The notes below the pieces were generated by a model, which was given only the letters and a program-made list of their open reading frames with translations, was not told the origin of the DNA and made no database searches. A program made the translations under genes and the position numbers. This document shows, one piece after another, positions 35,291 to 43,393 of a stretch of 64,000 nucleotides of DNA; position 1 is the first letter of the stretch; each line of letters starts with the position of its first letter. Source of the stretch: Polaromonas sp. (lineage in GTDB: Bacteria > Pseudomonadota > Gammaproteobacteria > Burkholderiales > Burkholderiaceae_C); the NCBI RefSeq assembly GCF_029945685.1, contig NZ_JAQSDA010000012.1, positions 62,001 to 126,000 of the forward strand. Direction: 5' to 3'.

Positions 35291-36601
35291 ATGAAGCTAG
35301 CTGACAACAAAGCCACACTTTCCTTCAGCAATGGCAGCCCCAGTGTTGAGTTGCCGGTGTACCACGGCAGCGTCGGACCCGACGTCGTGGACATCCGCAA
35401 GCTGTACGCCCAGACCGGCATGTTCACCTACGATCCGGGCTTCCTGTCCACCGCGTCCTGCCAGTCGGCCATCACTTACATCGATGGCGACAAGGGTGAA
35501 TTGCTGTACCGCGGCTACCCGATCGAGCAGCTGGCCACCAACTGCGACTACATGGAGACCTGCCATCTGCTGCTCTACGGTGAGCTGCCCAAGGCCGACC
35601 AGAAGAAGGAATTTGTCAGTCGTGTGACCAACCACACCATGGTCAACGAGCAGATGCAGTTTTTCCTGCGCGGCTTCCGCCGGGATGCGCATCCGATGGC
35701 CATCATGACCGGCCTGGTGGGCGCCCTGTCGGCCTTCTACCACGACAGCACCGACATCAACAATCCGGAGCATCGCGAGATTGCCGCGATCCGACTGATC
35801 GCCAAGATGCCCACGCTGGTCGCCATGGCCTACAAGTACACCATGGGCCAGCCCTACATGTACCCGAAGAACAACCTCAGTTATGCAGGCAACTTCCTGC
35901 ACATGATGTTTGCCACGCCTTGTGAGGAGTACAAGGTCAACCCGGTGCTCGAACGCGCGCTGGACCGCATCTTCATCCTGCACGCCGACCACGAGCAGAA
36001 CGCCTCCACCTCCACCGTGCGCCTGTGCGGCTCGTCCGGCACCAACCCGTTTGCAGCCATTGCAGCCGGTGTGGCCTGTCTCTGGGGCCCGGCCCACGGC
36101 GGCGCCAACGAAGCGGCCCTCAACATGCTGGGCGACATCCAGAAAGCCGGCGGCGTCGAGAAAATCGGCGAGTTCATCAAGCAGGTCAAGGACAAGAACT
36201 CCGGCGTCAAGCTGATGGGTTTTGGCCACCGCGTCTACAAGAACTACGACCCGCGCGCCAAACTCATGCAGGAAACCTGCAAGGAAGTGCTCAGGGAAAT
36301 GGGCCTGGAAAACGACCCGCTGTTCAAGCTGGCCATGGCGCTGGAAAAAATCGCCCTGGAAGACGAATACTTCGTTTCGCGCAAGCTCTACCCCAACGTG
36401 GACTTCTACTCCGGCATCGTGCAGCGCGCCATCGGCATCCCCGTGCCACTGTTCACCGCGATCTTCGCGCTGGCCCGCACGGTCGGCTGGATCGCCCAGC
36501 TCAACGAGATGATCGGCGACCCCGAGTACAAGATCGGCCGTCCGCGCCAGCTGTTCAACGGCTCGGTCCAGCGCGACGTCAAGCCGATCAACGCACGCTG
36601 A
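35291..36601 (+). CDS. gltA: Citrate synthase (type II)
   Basis: 436 aa hexameric type. Catalytic His and Asp regions are seen in [32 protein letters not shown] and [13 protein letters not shown]. The N-terminal domain with [19 protein letters not shown] is typical of the NADH-inhibited Gram-negative enzyme. Last gene of the sdh operon; a strong terminator follows. Confidence 0.97.
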   Translation: MKLADNKATLSFSNGSPSVELPVYHGSVGPDVVDIRKLYAQTGMFTYDPGFLSTASCQSAITYIDGDKGELLYRGYPIEQLATNCDYMETCHLLLYGELPKADQKKEFVSRVTNHTMVNEQMQFFLRGFRRDAHPMAIMTGLVGALSAFYHDSTDINNPEHREIAAIRLIAKMPTLVAMAYKYTMGQPYMYPKNNLSYAGNFLHMMFATPCEEYKVNPVLERALDRIFILHADHEQNASTSTVRLCGSSGTNPFAAIAAGVACLWGPAHGGANEAALNMLGDIQKAGGVEKIGEFIKQVKDKNSGVKLMGFGHRVYKNYDPRAKLMQETCKEVLREMGLENDPLFKLAMALEKIALEDEYFVSRKLYPNVDFYSGIVQRAIGIPVPLFTAIFALARTVGWIAQLNEMIGDPEYKIGRPRQLFNGSVQRDVKPINAR

Positions 36602-36623
36602 TCGGCCTGCACGCCTGAATCCG

Positions 36624-36656
36624 GCCCGCCCGTGGCAACACGGGCGGGCTTTTTTT
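36624..36656 (+). terminator. Intrinsic terminator after gltA
   Basis: Stem GCCCGCCCGTG / CACGGGCGGGC, loop GCAA, followed by seven T. Confidence 0.95.
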
Positions 36657-36696
36657 GCGGCCCTGACCACGTGAGGACCACTTGAGGAGTTCACCC

Positions 36697-37077
36697 TTGA
36701 CATTCATCCCCACTGCCGCCGAACTGCGTGCGGCCATCGCCCGCCCCACCGCGCCCCGCGCCTGCGAATGTGCGCTGGGCGCCTGCGCCGGCTGGGAAAG
36801 CCTGGCCGAGTACCGCTGGGAAGCCGGGCAGATGACCTTGGTCGCCACCTTGCGTGACCCTGCCGTGGACGAACCCACGCTGGAAGAAAAACACCCCGGG
36901 GGCACGCGTTACGACGCGCCCGACGCCCCCGTGGCTGTCGGCTTTTTTCCCTACAACCGCTGCGAGGTCTGGCACTGCGGCCGCTGCGAACGGCACCTGC
37001 TGCGTTACACCGAGTTCGGTGGCTACAACGTGGACCACCGGGTACGGGCACTCGATCCCGGCAGGATCATCGACTGA
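36697..37077 (+). CDS. Cys-rich hypothetical protein, TTG start
   Basis: 126 aa, not assigned to a named family. Clusters CECALGAC (residues 23-30) and CEVWHCGRCERH in the second half look metal-binding. TTG at 36697 is chosen because TTGAGGAG gives a Shine-Dalgarno eight bases upstream; TTG at 36682 is in frame but overlaps that site. It is 40 bp past the gltA terminator, so it probably has its own promoter. Confidence 0.65.
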   Translation: MTFIPTAAELRAAIARPTAPRACECALGACAGWESLAEYRWEAGQMTLVATLRDPAVDEPTLEEKHPGGTRYDAPDAPVAVGFFPYNRCEVWHCGRCERHLLRYTEFGGYNVDHRVRALDPGRIID

Positions 37078-37079
37078 TT

Positions 37080-37130
37080 GCTATCAAATAAATAGCTGCT
37101 TGCGCCCGCCCCTGCTGGGCTGGAGGCCAA
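37080..37130 (+). repeat. AT-core palindromic repeat
   Basis: Full-length copy: core GCTATCAAATAAATAGC (37080-37096), then TGCTTGCGCCCGCC and GGGCTGGAGGCCAAAA. Confidence 0.88.
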
Positions 37131-37192
37131 AAACACCCACAAGACCGGCCAAGGATCGGCCGCACAGGCCCCAGCCAGCGGGAAAGCCAGTC

Positions 37193-37207
37193 ATCGCATT
37201 CCGCGAT
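37193..37207. promoter_or_regulatory. LysR-type site 1 (ATC-N9-GAT)
   Basis: ATC-GCATTCCGC-GAT within the wider inverted repeat TCATCGC/GCGATGA. It lies 51 bp upstream of site 2, before the lysR gene. Confidence 0.5.
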
Positions 37208-37243
37208 GACCAAGGCTGGATAAAGCGGTCAAAATAGACATAC

Positions 37244-37258
37244 ATCGTGAACCGCGAT
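37244..37258. promoter_or_regulatory. LysR-type site 2 (ATC-N9-GAT)
   Basis: ATC-GTGAACCGC-GAT, sharing CCGCGATGA with site 1. It lies about 18 bp before the lysR start codon. Confidence 0.45.
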
Positions 37259-37275
37259 GACTTTCGCCCTTTTTG

Positions 37276-38220
37276 ATGAGCAGCTCAGAACGCAACTTCG
37301 CCCGCCGCATGGACCTCACCTCGCTGCAACTGTTTGTGGCCGTGTGTGAGCTCGGCAGCATCGGCAAGGCGGCCGAGCGGGAGTTCATTGCCGCGTCGGC
37401 CGTCAGCAAACGCCTCTCCGACCTCGAAGCCGCGCTCGACACCCCGCTGCTCTATCGCCACACACGTGGCGTGGACCTGACGCCGGCCGGCCAGAGCCTG
37501 CTGCACCATGCCCGTTCGGTGCTGTTCAGCCTCGAGAAAATGCAGGGCGAGCTCAGCGAATACGCGGCCGGCGTGCGCGGCCATGTGCGCGTGCATGCCA
37601 GCATCTCGGCCATTGTGCAGTTCCTGCCGGAAGACCTGGGCACCTTCATCAGCCAGCATCCGGAGGTCAAGATCGACCTCGAGGAACACCTGAGCACGGA
37701 AGTCGTGCGTGCGGTGCAGGAAGGCGCGGCCGATCTGGGCATCTGCAACACCGCCGACGGCATTGGCCAGCTGCAGACCCTGCCCTACCGCCAGGACCGC
37801 CTCGTGATGATCGTGCCGCGCGGCCATGTGCTGGGCAGGCAGGACAGCATGACTTTTGCGGACAGCCTCGATTTCGACCACGTCGGCCTGCACTCGAACA
37901 GCTCCATCTACCTCGCCATGCGCGATGCCGCCGCATCGGCCGGGCGCACCATCAAGCTGCGCATCCACGTGACCGGGCTGGACGCGATGTGCCGCATGAT
38001 CCACAACGGCCTGGGTGTCGGCGTGATGCCGCAGCGGGCGTTCGAGCTCATGCACGGCGTCGGCGAACTCGAATCGGTCGCGCTGACCGATGCCTGGGCG
38101 TCGCGCCAGATCGCGCTGGTGGCGCGCGACTTTTCCAGCCTGCCGGTCACCGCCCGCCTGCTGGTCGACCACCTCACCGCGCGTGCGGACGACACGGGCA
38201 GCAGCACCTCAGCCACTTAA
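37276..38220 (+). CDS. LysR-family transcriptional regulator upstream of leuCDB
   Basis: 314 aa with N-terminal helix-turn-helix (GSIGKAAEREFIAASAVSKRLSDLEAALD) and a C-terminal effector domain. The start is ATG 37276; an ATG at 37309 lies nearer the domain. It is 27 bp upstream of leuC on the same strand, so it may be co-transcribed with leuCDB or control it. Two ATC-N9-GAT sites precede it. Its effector is unknown. Confidence 0.88.
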   Translation: MSSSERNFARRMDLTSLQLFVAVCELGSIGKAAEREFIAASAVSKRLSDLEAALDTPLLYRHTRGVDLTPAGQSLLHHARSVLFSLEKMQGELSEYAAGVRGHVRVHASISAIVQFLPEDLGTFISQHPEVKIDLEEHLSTEVVRAVQEGAADLGICNTADGIGQLQTLPYRQDRLVMIVPRGHVLGRQDSMTFADSLDFDHVGLHSNSSIYLAMRDAAASAGRTIKLRIHVTGLDAMCRMIHNGLGVGVMPQRAFELMHGVGELESVALTDAWASRQIALVARDFSSLPVTARLLVDHLTARADDTGSSTSAT

Positions 38221-38247
38221 AATCGACAGACCACGAAGGAAAACACC

Positions 38248-39669
38248 ATGGGACGCACCCTTTACGACAAGATCTGGGACGAACACGTCGTCCACACCGA
38301 GGAAGACGGCACCGCCATCCTCTACATCGACCGCCATCTGGTGCATGAAGTCACCAGCCCACAGGCCTTCGAGGGCCTGCGCGAGGCCGGCCGCAAGGTC
38401 TGGCGTATCAGCTCTATCGTGGCTACCGCCGACCACAACACGCCGACCACCGGCTGGGAGCTCGGCTACGACGGCATCACCGACCTGGTCAGCAAGGAAC
38501 AGATCACCACGCTGGACAGCAACATCGCCGAGTTCGGCGCGGCGGCCTACTTCCCCTTCCTGTCCAAACGCCAGGGCATCGTGCATGTGATGGGACCCGA
38601 GACCGGCGCCACCCTGCCCGGCATGACCGTGGTCTGCGGCGACTCGCACACCTCGACCCACGGCGCCTTCGGCGCACTGGCGCACGGCATAGGCACGAGC
38701 GAGGTCGAACATGTGATGGCCACGCAAACCCTGCTCGCCAAAAAGGCAAAAAACATGCTGGTCCGTGTGGACGGCATGCTGGCCCCGGGCCTGACCGGCA
38801 AGGACATCGTGCTGGCCATCATTGGAAAAATCGGCACGGCGGGCGGCACCGGCTACACGATTGAATTCGGCGGCGCGGCGATACGCGCGCTCAGCATGGA
38901 AGGCCGCATGACGGTCTGCAACATGGCCATCGAAGCCGGCGCCCGTGCCGGCCTGGTGGCGGTGGACGCCAAGACCATCGCCTACGTCAAGGGCAAGCCG
39001 CTGGCGCCCACCGGAGTGGAGTGGGAGCAGGCGGTGCAGTACTGGAGCACCCTGCAGTCCGATGCCGACGCCGTGTTCGACACCGTGGTGCAGCTCGACG
39101 CGAGCCAGATCCGGCCGCAGGTCACCTGGGGTACCTCGCCCGAGATGGTGCTGTCCATCGACGACCGCGTGCCCGACCCGGACAAGGAAAAAGACGCGAA
39201 CAAGCGCGACGCGATCGAACGCGCCCTGACTTACATGGGCCTGCAGCCCGGCAAGGCGATCAACGACATCCTGGTCGACAAGGTCTTCATCGGCTCCTGC
39301 ACCAACAGCCGCATCGAGGACATGCGCGAAGCCGCCGCCATCCTGCAGAAAATCGGCAAGAAGGTCGCCGGCAACGTCAAGCTCGCCATGGTGGTGCCCG
39401 GCTCCGGCCTGGTCAAGGAACAGGCCGAGCGCGAAGGCCTGGACAAGATTTTCGTCGCCGCCGGATTCGAATGGCGCGAGCCGGGCTGTTCCATGTGCCT
39501 GGCGATGAACGCCGACCGGCTCGAACCGGGCGAGCGCTGCGCCTCCACCAGCAACCGCAACTTCGAAGGCCGGCAGGGTGCCGGCGGCCGCACGCACCTG
39601 GTGAGTCCGGCCATGGCTGCCGCCGCTGCCGTGCACGGCCACTTCGTCGATATTCGCAAATTCACATGA
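38248..39669 (+). CDS. leuC: 3-isopropylmalate dehydratase large subunit
   Basis: 473 aa aconitase-family subunit. The [4Fe-4S] cysteines are in [10 protein letters not shown] and [23 protein letters not shown] is the substrate loop. With LeuD it converts 2- to 3-isopropylmalate in leucine synthesis. GAAGGAAA precedes the ATG. Confidence 0.97.
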   Translation: MGRTLYDKIWDEHVVHTEEDGTAILYIDRHLVHEVTSPQAFEGLREAGRKVWRISSIVATADHNTPTTGWELGYDGITDLVSKEQITTLDSNIAEFGAAAYFPFLSKRQGIVHVMGPETGATLPGMTVVCGDSHTSTHGAFGALAHGIGTSEVEHVMATQTLLAKKAKNMLVRVDGMLAPGLTGKDIVLAIIGKIGTAGGTGYTIEFGGAAIRALSMEGRMTVCNMAIEAGARAGLVAVDAKTIAYVKGKPLAPTGVEWEQAVQYWSTLQSDADAVFDTVVQLDASQIRPQVTWGTSPEMVLSIDDRVPDPDKEKDANKRDAIERALTYMGLQPGKAINDILVDKVFIGSCTNSRIEDMREAAAILQKIGKKVAGNVKLAMVVPGSGLVKEQAEREGLDKIFVAAGFEWREPGCSMCLAMNADRLEPGERCASTSNRNFEGRQGAGGRTHLVSPAMAAAAAVHGHFVDIRKFT

Positions 39670-39671
39670 AC

Positions 39672-39759
39672 CACCCCCGTCTCGGCTCACTTCGTGTAGC
39701 CGGATCCCCCCTCGAGGGGGCGGCCTCTGTGGACCGGCAAAGCCGGATCCACGCGGCCA
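39672..39759 (+). repeat. GC-rich dispersed repeat, variant between leuC and leuD
   Basis: A diverged member: CACCCCCGTCTCGG, then CCCCCCTCGAGGGGGCGGCC and GGCAAAGCCGGATCC. It fills most of the leuC-leuD gap. Confidence 0.7.
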
Positions 39760-39809
39760 CTTGAACAGACAGCAAACGCAGCGCTTCGATTTATTGAAAG
39801 AAGATCAGC

Positions 39810-40460
39810 ATGAAAAAATTCACCGTCCACAAAGGCCTGGTCGCTCCGATGGACCGCGAGAACGTCGATACCGACGCGATCATCCCCAAGCAGTTCCTCA
39901 AGTCCATCCGCAAGACCGGCTTCGGCCCCAACCTGTTCGACGCCTGGCGTTACCTCGACCCCGGCTTTCCCGGCCAGGACCCGGCGACACGCAGGCCGAA
40001 CCCGGACTTCGTGCTGAACCAGCCGCGCTACCAAGGCGCTTCCATCCTGCTGGCGCGCAAGAACTTCGGCTGCGGCTCCTCGCGCGAGCACGCGCCCTGG
40101 GCGTTGGACCAGTACGGTTTTCGCGCCATCATTGCGCCGAGTTACGCCGACATCTTTTTCAACAACAGCTTCAAGAACGGCCTGCTGCCCATCGTGCTGA
40201 GCGAAGCGCAGGTGAGCCAGCTGTTCGACGAGGCGCTGGCCTTCCCCGGCTACCAGCTCACCATCGACCTGGAGCGCCAGGTGGTGATCAAGCCACAGGG
40301 GGAAGAGATCGCCTTCGAGGTTCAGGCCTTCAAGAAGTTCTGCCTGCTCGGCGGTTACGACGACATCGGCCTGACCTTGCGCCAGAGCGACAAGATCAAG
40401 GCCTTTGAAGCCGAACGCCTGGCGACCAAGCCCTGGCTGGCGCATACCCTGATCGCCTGA
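39810..40460 (+). CDS. leuD: 3-isopropylmalate dehydratase small subunit
   Basis: 216 aa swivelling-domain subunit. [16 protein letters not shown] and the substrate loop [14 protein letters not shown] are diagnostic. Partner of LeuC, 140 bp downstream of it with a repeat in between. Confidence 0.97.
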   Translation: MKKFTVHKGLVAPMDRENVDTDAIIPKQFLKSIRKTGFGPNLFDAWRYLDPGFPGQDPATRRPNPDFVLNQPRYQGASILLARKNFGCGSSREHAPWALDQYGFRAIIAPSYADIFFNNSFKNGLLPIVLSEAQVSQLFDEALAFPGYQLTIDLERQVVIKPQGEEIAFEVQAFKKFCLLGGYDDIGLTLRQSDKIKAFEAERLATKPWLAHTLIA

Positions 40461-40482
40461 TTTCCCTGTTTTTATACATAAA

Positions 40483-40534
40483 AAGTGCCTCCAGCCCTTA
40501 TGGGACGGGCGCCAACAGCTATCAATAAAAGAGC
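40483..40534 (-). repeat. AT-core repeat between leuD and leuB
   Basis: GCTATCAATAAAAGAGC with the long tail (GTGCCTCCAGCCCTTATGGG, ACGGGCGCCAACA) on the left. It ends four bases before the leuB ATG, so it supplies leuB's translation-initiation region. Confidence 0.85.
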
Positions 40535-40538
40535 AACC

Positions 40539-41609
40539 ATGAAAATCGCAATTCTTCCCGGTGACGGCATCGGCACCGAAATCGTCGCCGAGGCCGTCAA
40601 GGTCCTTCAGGTACTGGACCTGAAACTGGAGATGGAAACTGCCCTGGTCGGCGGCGCCGCCTACGAAGCGCACGGCCATCCGCTGCCCGACGCCACGCTG
40701 AAACTCGCGCAGGCCTCGGACGCGGTGTTGTTCGGCGCCGTCGGCGACTGGAAATACGACAAGCTCGACCGCCCGCTGCGTCCCGAGCAGGCCATCCTGG
40801 GTCTGCGCAAGCACATGGGCCTGTTCGCCAACTTCCGCCCTGCCATCTGTTACCCGCAGCTGGTCGACGCTTCCAGCCTCAAGCGCGAGCTGGTGTCCGG
40901 CCTGGACATCCTGATCATCCGCGAGCTGACCGGCGACATCTACTTCGGCCAGCCGCGCGGCCGCCGCACGGCCACCGACGGCCACTTCCCCGGCGCCGAG
41001 GAAGCCTTCGACACCATGCGTTATTCGCGCCCCGAGATCGAACGCATCGCCCACGTCGCCTTCCAGGCGGCTCGCAAGCGCGGCAGCCGCGTGACCAGCG
41101 TGGACAAGGCCAATGTGCTGGAAACCTTCCAGTTCTGGAAAGACGTGGTCACCGAAGTCGGCTTGCAATACCCAGACGTGGCGCTGGACCACATGTATGT
41201 GGACAACGCCGCCATGCAGTTGGTCAAGGCGCCCAAGAAGTTCGACGTGGTGGTCACCGGCAACATGTTCGGCGACATCCTGTCCGACGCGGCCGCCATG
41301 CTGACCGGCAGCATCGGCATGTTGCCTTCGGCCAGCCTGAACACCAACAACCAGGGCCTGTACGAGCCCAGCCATGGCAGCGCGCCCGACATCGCCGGCC
41401 AGGGGGTCGCCAATCCGCTGGCCACGATTTTGAGCGCGGCCATGATGCTGCGGTTCAGCCTGAACCAGCCGGAAGCCGCCGCACGGATTGAAAAAGCCGT
41501 GGATGCAGTCTTGACGCAGGGCCTGCGCACGCCCGACATCTACAGCGACGGTACGACCAGGGTCGGCACGGTGCAGATGGGCGACGCGGTGGTCAAAGCC
41601 CTGAAATAA
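40539..41609 (+). CDS. leuB: 3-isopropylmalate dehydrogenase
   Basis: 356 aa. [20 protein letters not shown] at the N-terminus, [14 protein letters not shown] and [26 protein letters not shown] are family signatures. NAD-dependent oxidative decarboxylation to 2-ketoisocaproate. The ATG at 40539 matches the conserved N-terminus; upstream in-frame codons lie in the repeat. Confidence 0.97.
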   Translation: MKIAILPGDGIGTEIVAEAVKVLQVLDLKLEMETALVGGAAYEAHGHPLPDATLKLAQASDAVLFGAVGDWKYDKLDRPLRPEQAILGLRKHMGLFANFRPAICYPQLVDASSLKRELVSGLDILIIRELTGDIYFGQPRGRRTATDGHFPGAEEAFDTMRYSRPEIERIAHVAFQAARKRGSRVTSVDKANVLETFQFWKDVVTEVGLQYPDVALDHMYVDNAAMQLVKAPKKFDVVVTGNMFGDILSDAAAMLTGSIGMLPSASLNTNNQGLYEPSHGSAPDIAGQGVANPLATILSAAMMLRFSLNQPEAAARIEKAVDAVLTQGLRTPDIYSDGTTRVGTVQMGDAVVKALK

Positions 41610-41611
41610 GA

Positions 41612-41698
41612 CCCCCACGGTCGCGCACTTCGTGTCGCTCCCTGCCCCCCGAGGGGGCCGCTGCGCCTGCGGACTGGCGGAGCCAGATCCGCGGCCCA
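41612..41698 (+). repeat. GC-rich dispersed repeat, copy after leuB
   Basis: CCCCCACGGTCGCGCACTTC through CTGCCCCCCGAGGGGG to GATCCGCGGCCC. Begins three bases after the leuB stop. Confidence 0.85.
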
Positions 41699-41806
41699 GG
41701 CTGGTTTTGCGCCTCGTGTCTGAAGCAACTGACGTTTTTTTGCCGCAGAAGCTGGCCGCGCAGGCTGGTTTCGCGCAAGCGTCTGCCGCAACAAGGCCAG
41801 CCTGGT

Positions 41807-41812
41807 TAAAAT
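41807..41812 (+). promoter_or_regulatory. Candidate -10 element for the asd leader transcript
   Basis: TAAAAT seven bases before the leader ATG, which would put the transcript start on or next to the ATG and make the leader mRNA leaderless. No strong -35 is seen. Confidence 0.4.
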
Positions 41813-41818
41813 AGTCCC

Positions 41819-41923
41819 ATGCGTCAAAACCCCGCTGTCATCCGCCTCGTCGCCGCTTCGCGCGCGATGTGCGCTGCGCCGGTTTCGACCCAGACCACCA
41901 AAACGACCACCATTAAAGGCTAG
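41819..41923 (+). CDS. Threonine-rich leader peptide upstream of asd
   Basis: 34 codons ending 79 bases before asd. Codons 24-31 read Thr-Gln-Thr-Thr-Lys-Thr-Thr-Thr, that is six Thr codons (five ACC, one ACG) in eight, then Ile-Lys-Gly-stop. This is the design of attenuator leader peptides such as E. coli ThrL. asd acts in the pathway to Thr, Lys, Met and Ile, so stalling at Thr (and Ile/Lys) codons would report shortage of its end products. There is no Shine-Dalgarno, and a TAAAAT lies seven bases before the ATG, so translation from a leaderless transcript is suggested. Not experimentally shown here. Confidence 0.7.
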   Translation: MRQNPAVIRLVAASRAMCAAPVSTQTTKTTTIKG

Positions 41924-41999
41924 CAAGCCTGGTTCGTCGTGCCCTGCCGGCTCGATGAGCCGGGCCGAAAAGCTTCATTTTTGACTTTTTGAAGGGCGC
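41917..41999 (+). promoter_or_regulatory. Candidate attenuator between leader peptide and asd
   Basis: Segment 1 AGGCT (41917-41921) can pair with segment 2 AGCCT (41926-41930). Segment 2 with its following GG (41926-41932) can instead pair with segment 3 CCGGCT (41947-41952), with one bulge. Segment 3 CCGGCTC pairs perfectly with segment 4 GAGCCGG (41957-41963). Segment 1 overlaps the leader stop, so a ribosome stalled at the Thr codons would cover it and favour 2:3. The 3:4 stem is followed only after 14 bases by two T5 runs; CTTC (41973-41976) can also pair with GAAG of the asd ribosome-binding site, so control could be at termination or at translation. Confidence 0.5.
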
Positions 42000-42002
42000 A
42001 TC

Positions 42003-43142
42003 ATGAAACTCAAGGGCAATCTCACGGGACTCGTCGGCTGGCGCGGCATGGTCGGCTCGGTGCTGATCGACCGCATGCAGGCCGAAGGCGACTTCGACCT
42101 GATCGAGCCGGTCTTCTTTTCGACCTCCAATGCCGGCGGCAAGGCCCCGGCGCAGGCGAAGAACGAAACCACGCTGAAAGATGCGTTCGACATCGAGGCC
42201 CTGAAGAAGTGTGACGTCATCATCACCGCCCAGGGCGGCGACTACACCACCGAGGTCTACCCCAAGCTGCGTGCTGCCGGCTGGACCGGCCACTGGATCG
42301 ACGCCGCATCGACCCTGCGCATGAACGAAGACGCCATCATCGTGCTGGACCCGGTCAACCTGCCGGTGATCCAGAACGCGCTGGCCAAGGGCGGCAAGAA
42401 CTGGATCGGCGGAAACTGCACCGTCAGCTGCATGCTGATGGGCGTGGGCGCCCTGTACAAGGCAGGTCTCGTCGAATGGATGACCAGCATGACCTACCAG
42501 GCGGCCTCCGGCGGCGGTGCCCAACACATGCGTGAATTGCTGACCCAGTACGGCACACTCAATGCCGAAGTGCGTGCGCTGCTGGACGACCCGAAATCGG
42601 CCATTCTTGAAATCGACCGCCGCGTGCTGGCGAAACAGCAATCGCTGTCGTCTGCCGAAACCGCCAACTTCGGCGTGCCGCTGGGTGGTTCGCTGATCCC
42701 CTGGATCGACAAGGACCTCGGCAATGGCATGAGCAAGGAAGAATGGAAAGGCGGCGCCGAAACCAACAAGATCCTGGGTCAGGGCGCCAGCTTCGGCACG
42801 GCCGAAACCCCGGTGGACGGTTTCTGCGTGCGTATCGGCGCGATGCGCTGCCACAGCCAGGCGCTCACCTTCAAGCTCAAGAAAGACGTGCCGCTGGCCG
42901 ACATCGAAGCCATGATCGCCGCCGACAACGAGTGGGTGAAGGTGGTACCGAACACGCGCGAAGCCAGCATCACCGACCTGACACCGGTCGCTGTGACGGG
43001 CACCATGGGTATTCCGGTCGGCCGCCTGCGCAAGCTGGCCATGGGCCCCGACTACCTGGGCGCGTTCACCGTGGGCGACCAGCTCCTGTGGGGCGCCGCC
43101 GAGCCGCTGCGCCGCATGTTGCGCATTCTGCTGCAGGCCTGA
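42003..43142 (+). CDS. asd: Aspartate-semialdehyde dehydrogenase
   Basis: 379 aa. NADPH-dependent reduction of aspartyl phosphate to aspartate semialdehyde, the branch point to Lys, Met, Thr and cell-wall diaminopimelate. [13 protein letters not shown] binds the cofactor; the catalytic cysteine is in [12 protein letters not shown] (near residue 139). GAAGGGC lies before the ATG. Downstream of leuB and the Thr-rich leader; fimV follows. Confidence 0.97.
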   Translation: MKLKGNLTGLVGWRGMVGSVLIDRMQAEGDFDLIEPVFFSTSNAGGKAPAQAKNETTLKDAFDIEALKKCDVIITAQGGDYTTEVYPKLRAAGWTGHWIDAASTLRMNEDAIIVLDPVNLPVIQNALAKGGKNWIGGNCTVSCMLMGVGALYKAGLVEWMTSMTYQAASGGGAQHMRELLTQYGTLNAEVRALLDDPKSAILEIDRRVLAKQQSLSSAETANFGVPLGGSLIPWIDKDLGNGMSKEEWKGGAETNKILGQGASFGTAETPVDGFCVRIGAMRCHSQALTFKLKKDVPLADIEAMIAADNEWVKVVPNTREASITDLTPVAVTGTMGIPVGRLRKLAMGPDYLGAFTVGDQLLWGAAEPLRRMLRILLQA

Positions 43143-43393
43143 AGTGGCGCGGGGGTGGCCGGTGATACCCGGCGCCCACCCGTAACCACTTGTGACAGCC
43201 CGTTGTCGTCAGGCAACATCTGGAAGTTGTAAGTTGATGCTAACCCGGGGTGTCAAAACTTAAGTGCTGTCTTAGCTTGTCAGCCTAATGCCTTGATGTT
43301 AATGTTGTTTTGTCGAAAATTAGCGTTGAGGTTTTTGTGCGGACCAGCAGAATAAAATTTAATGCAACCCGGGCACCGGAGGCCCCAATTCCC

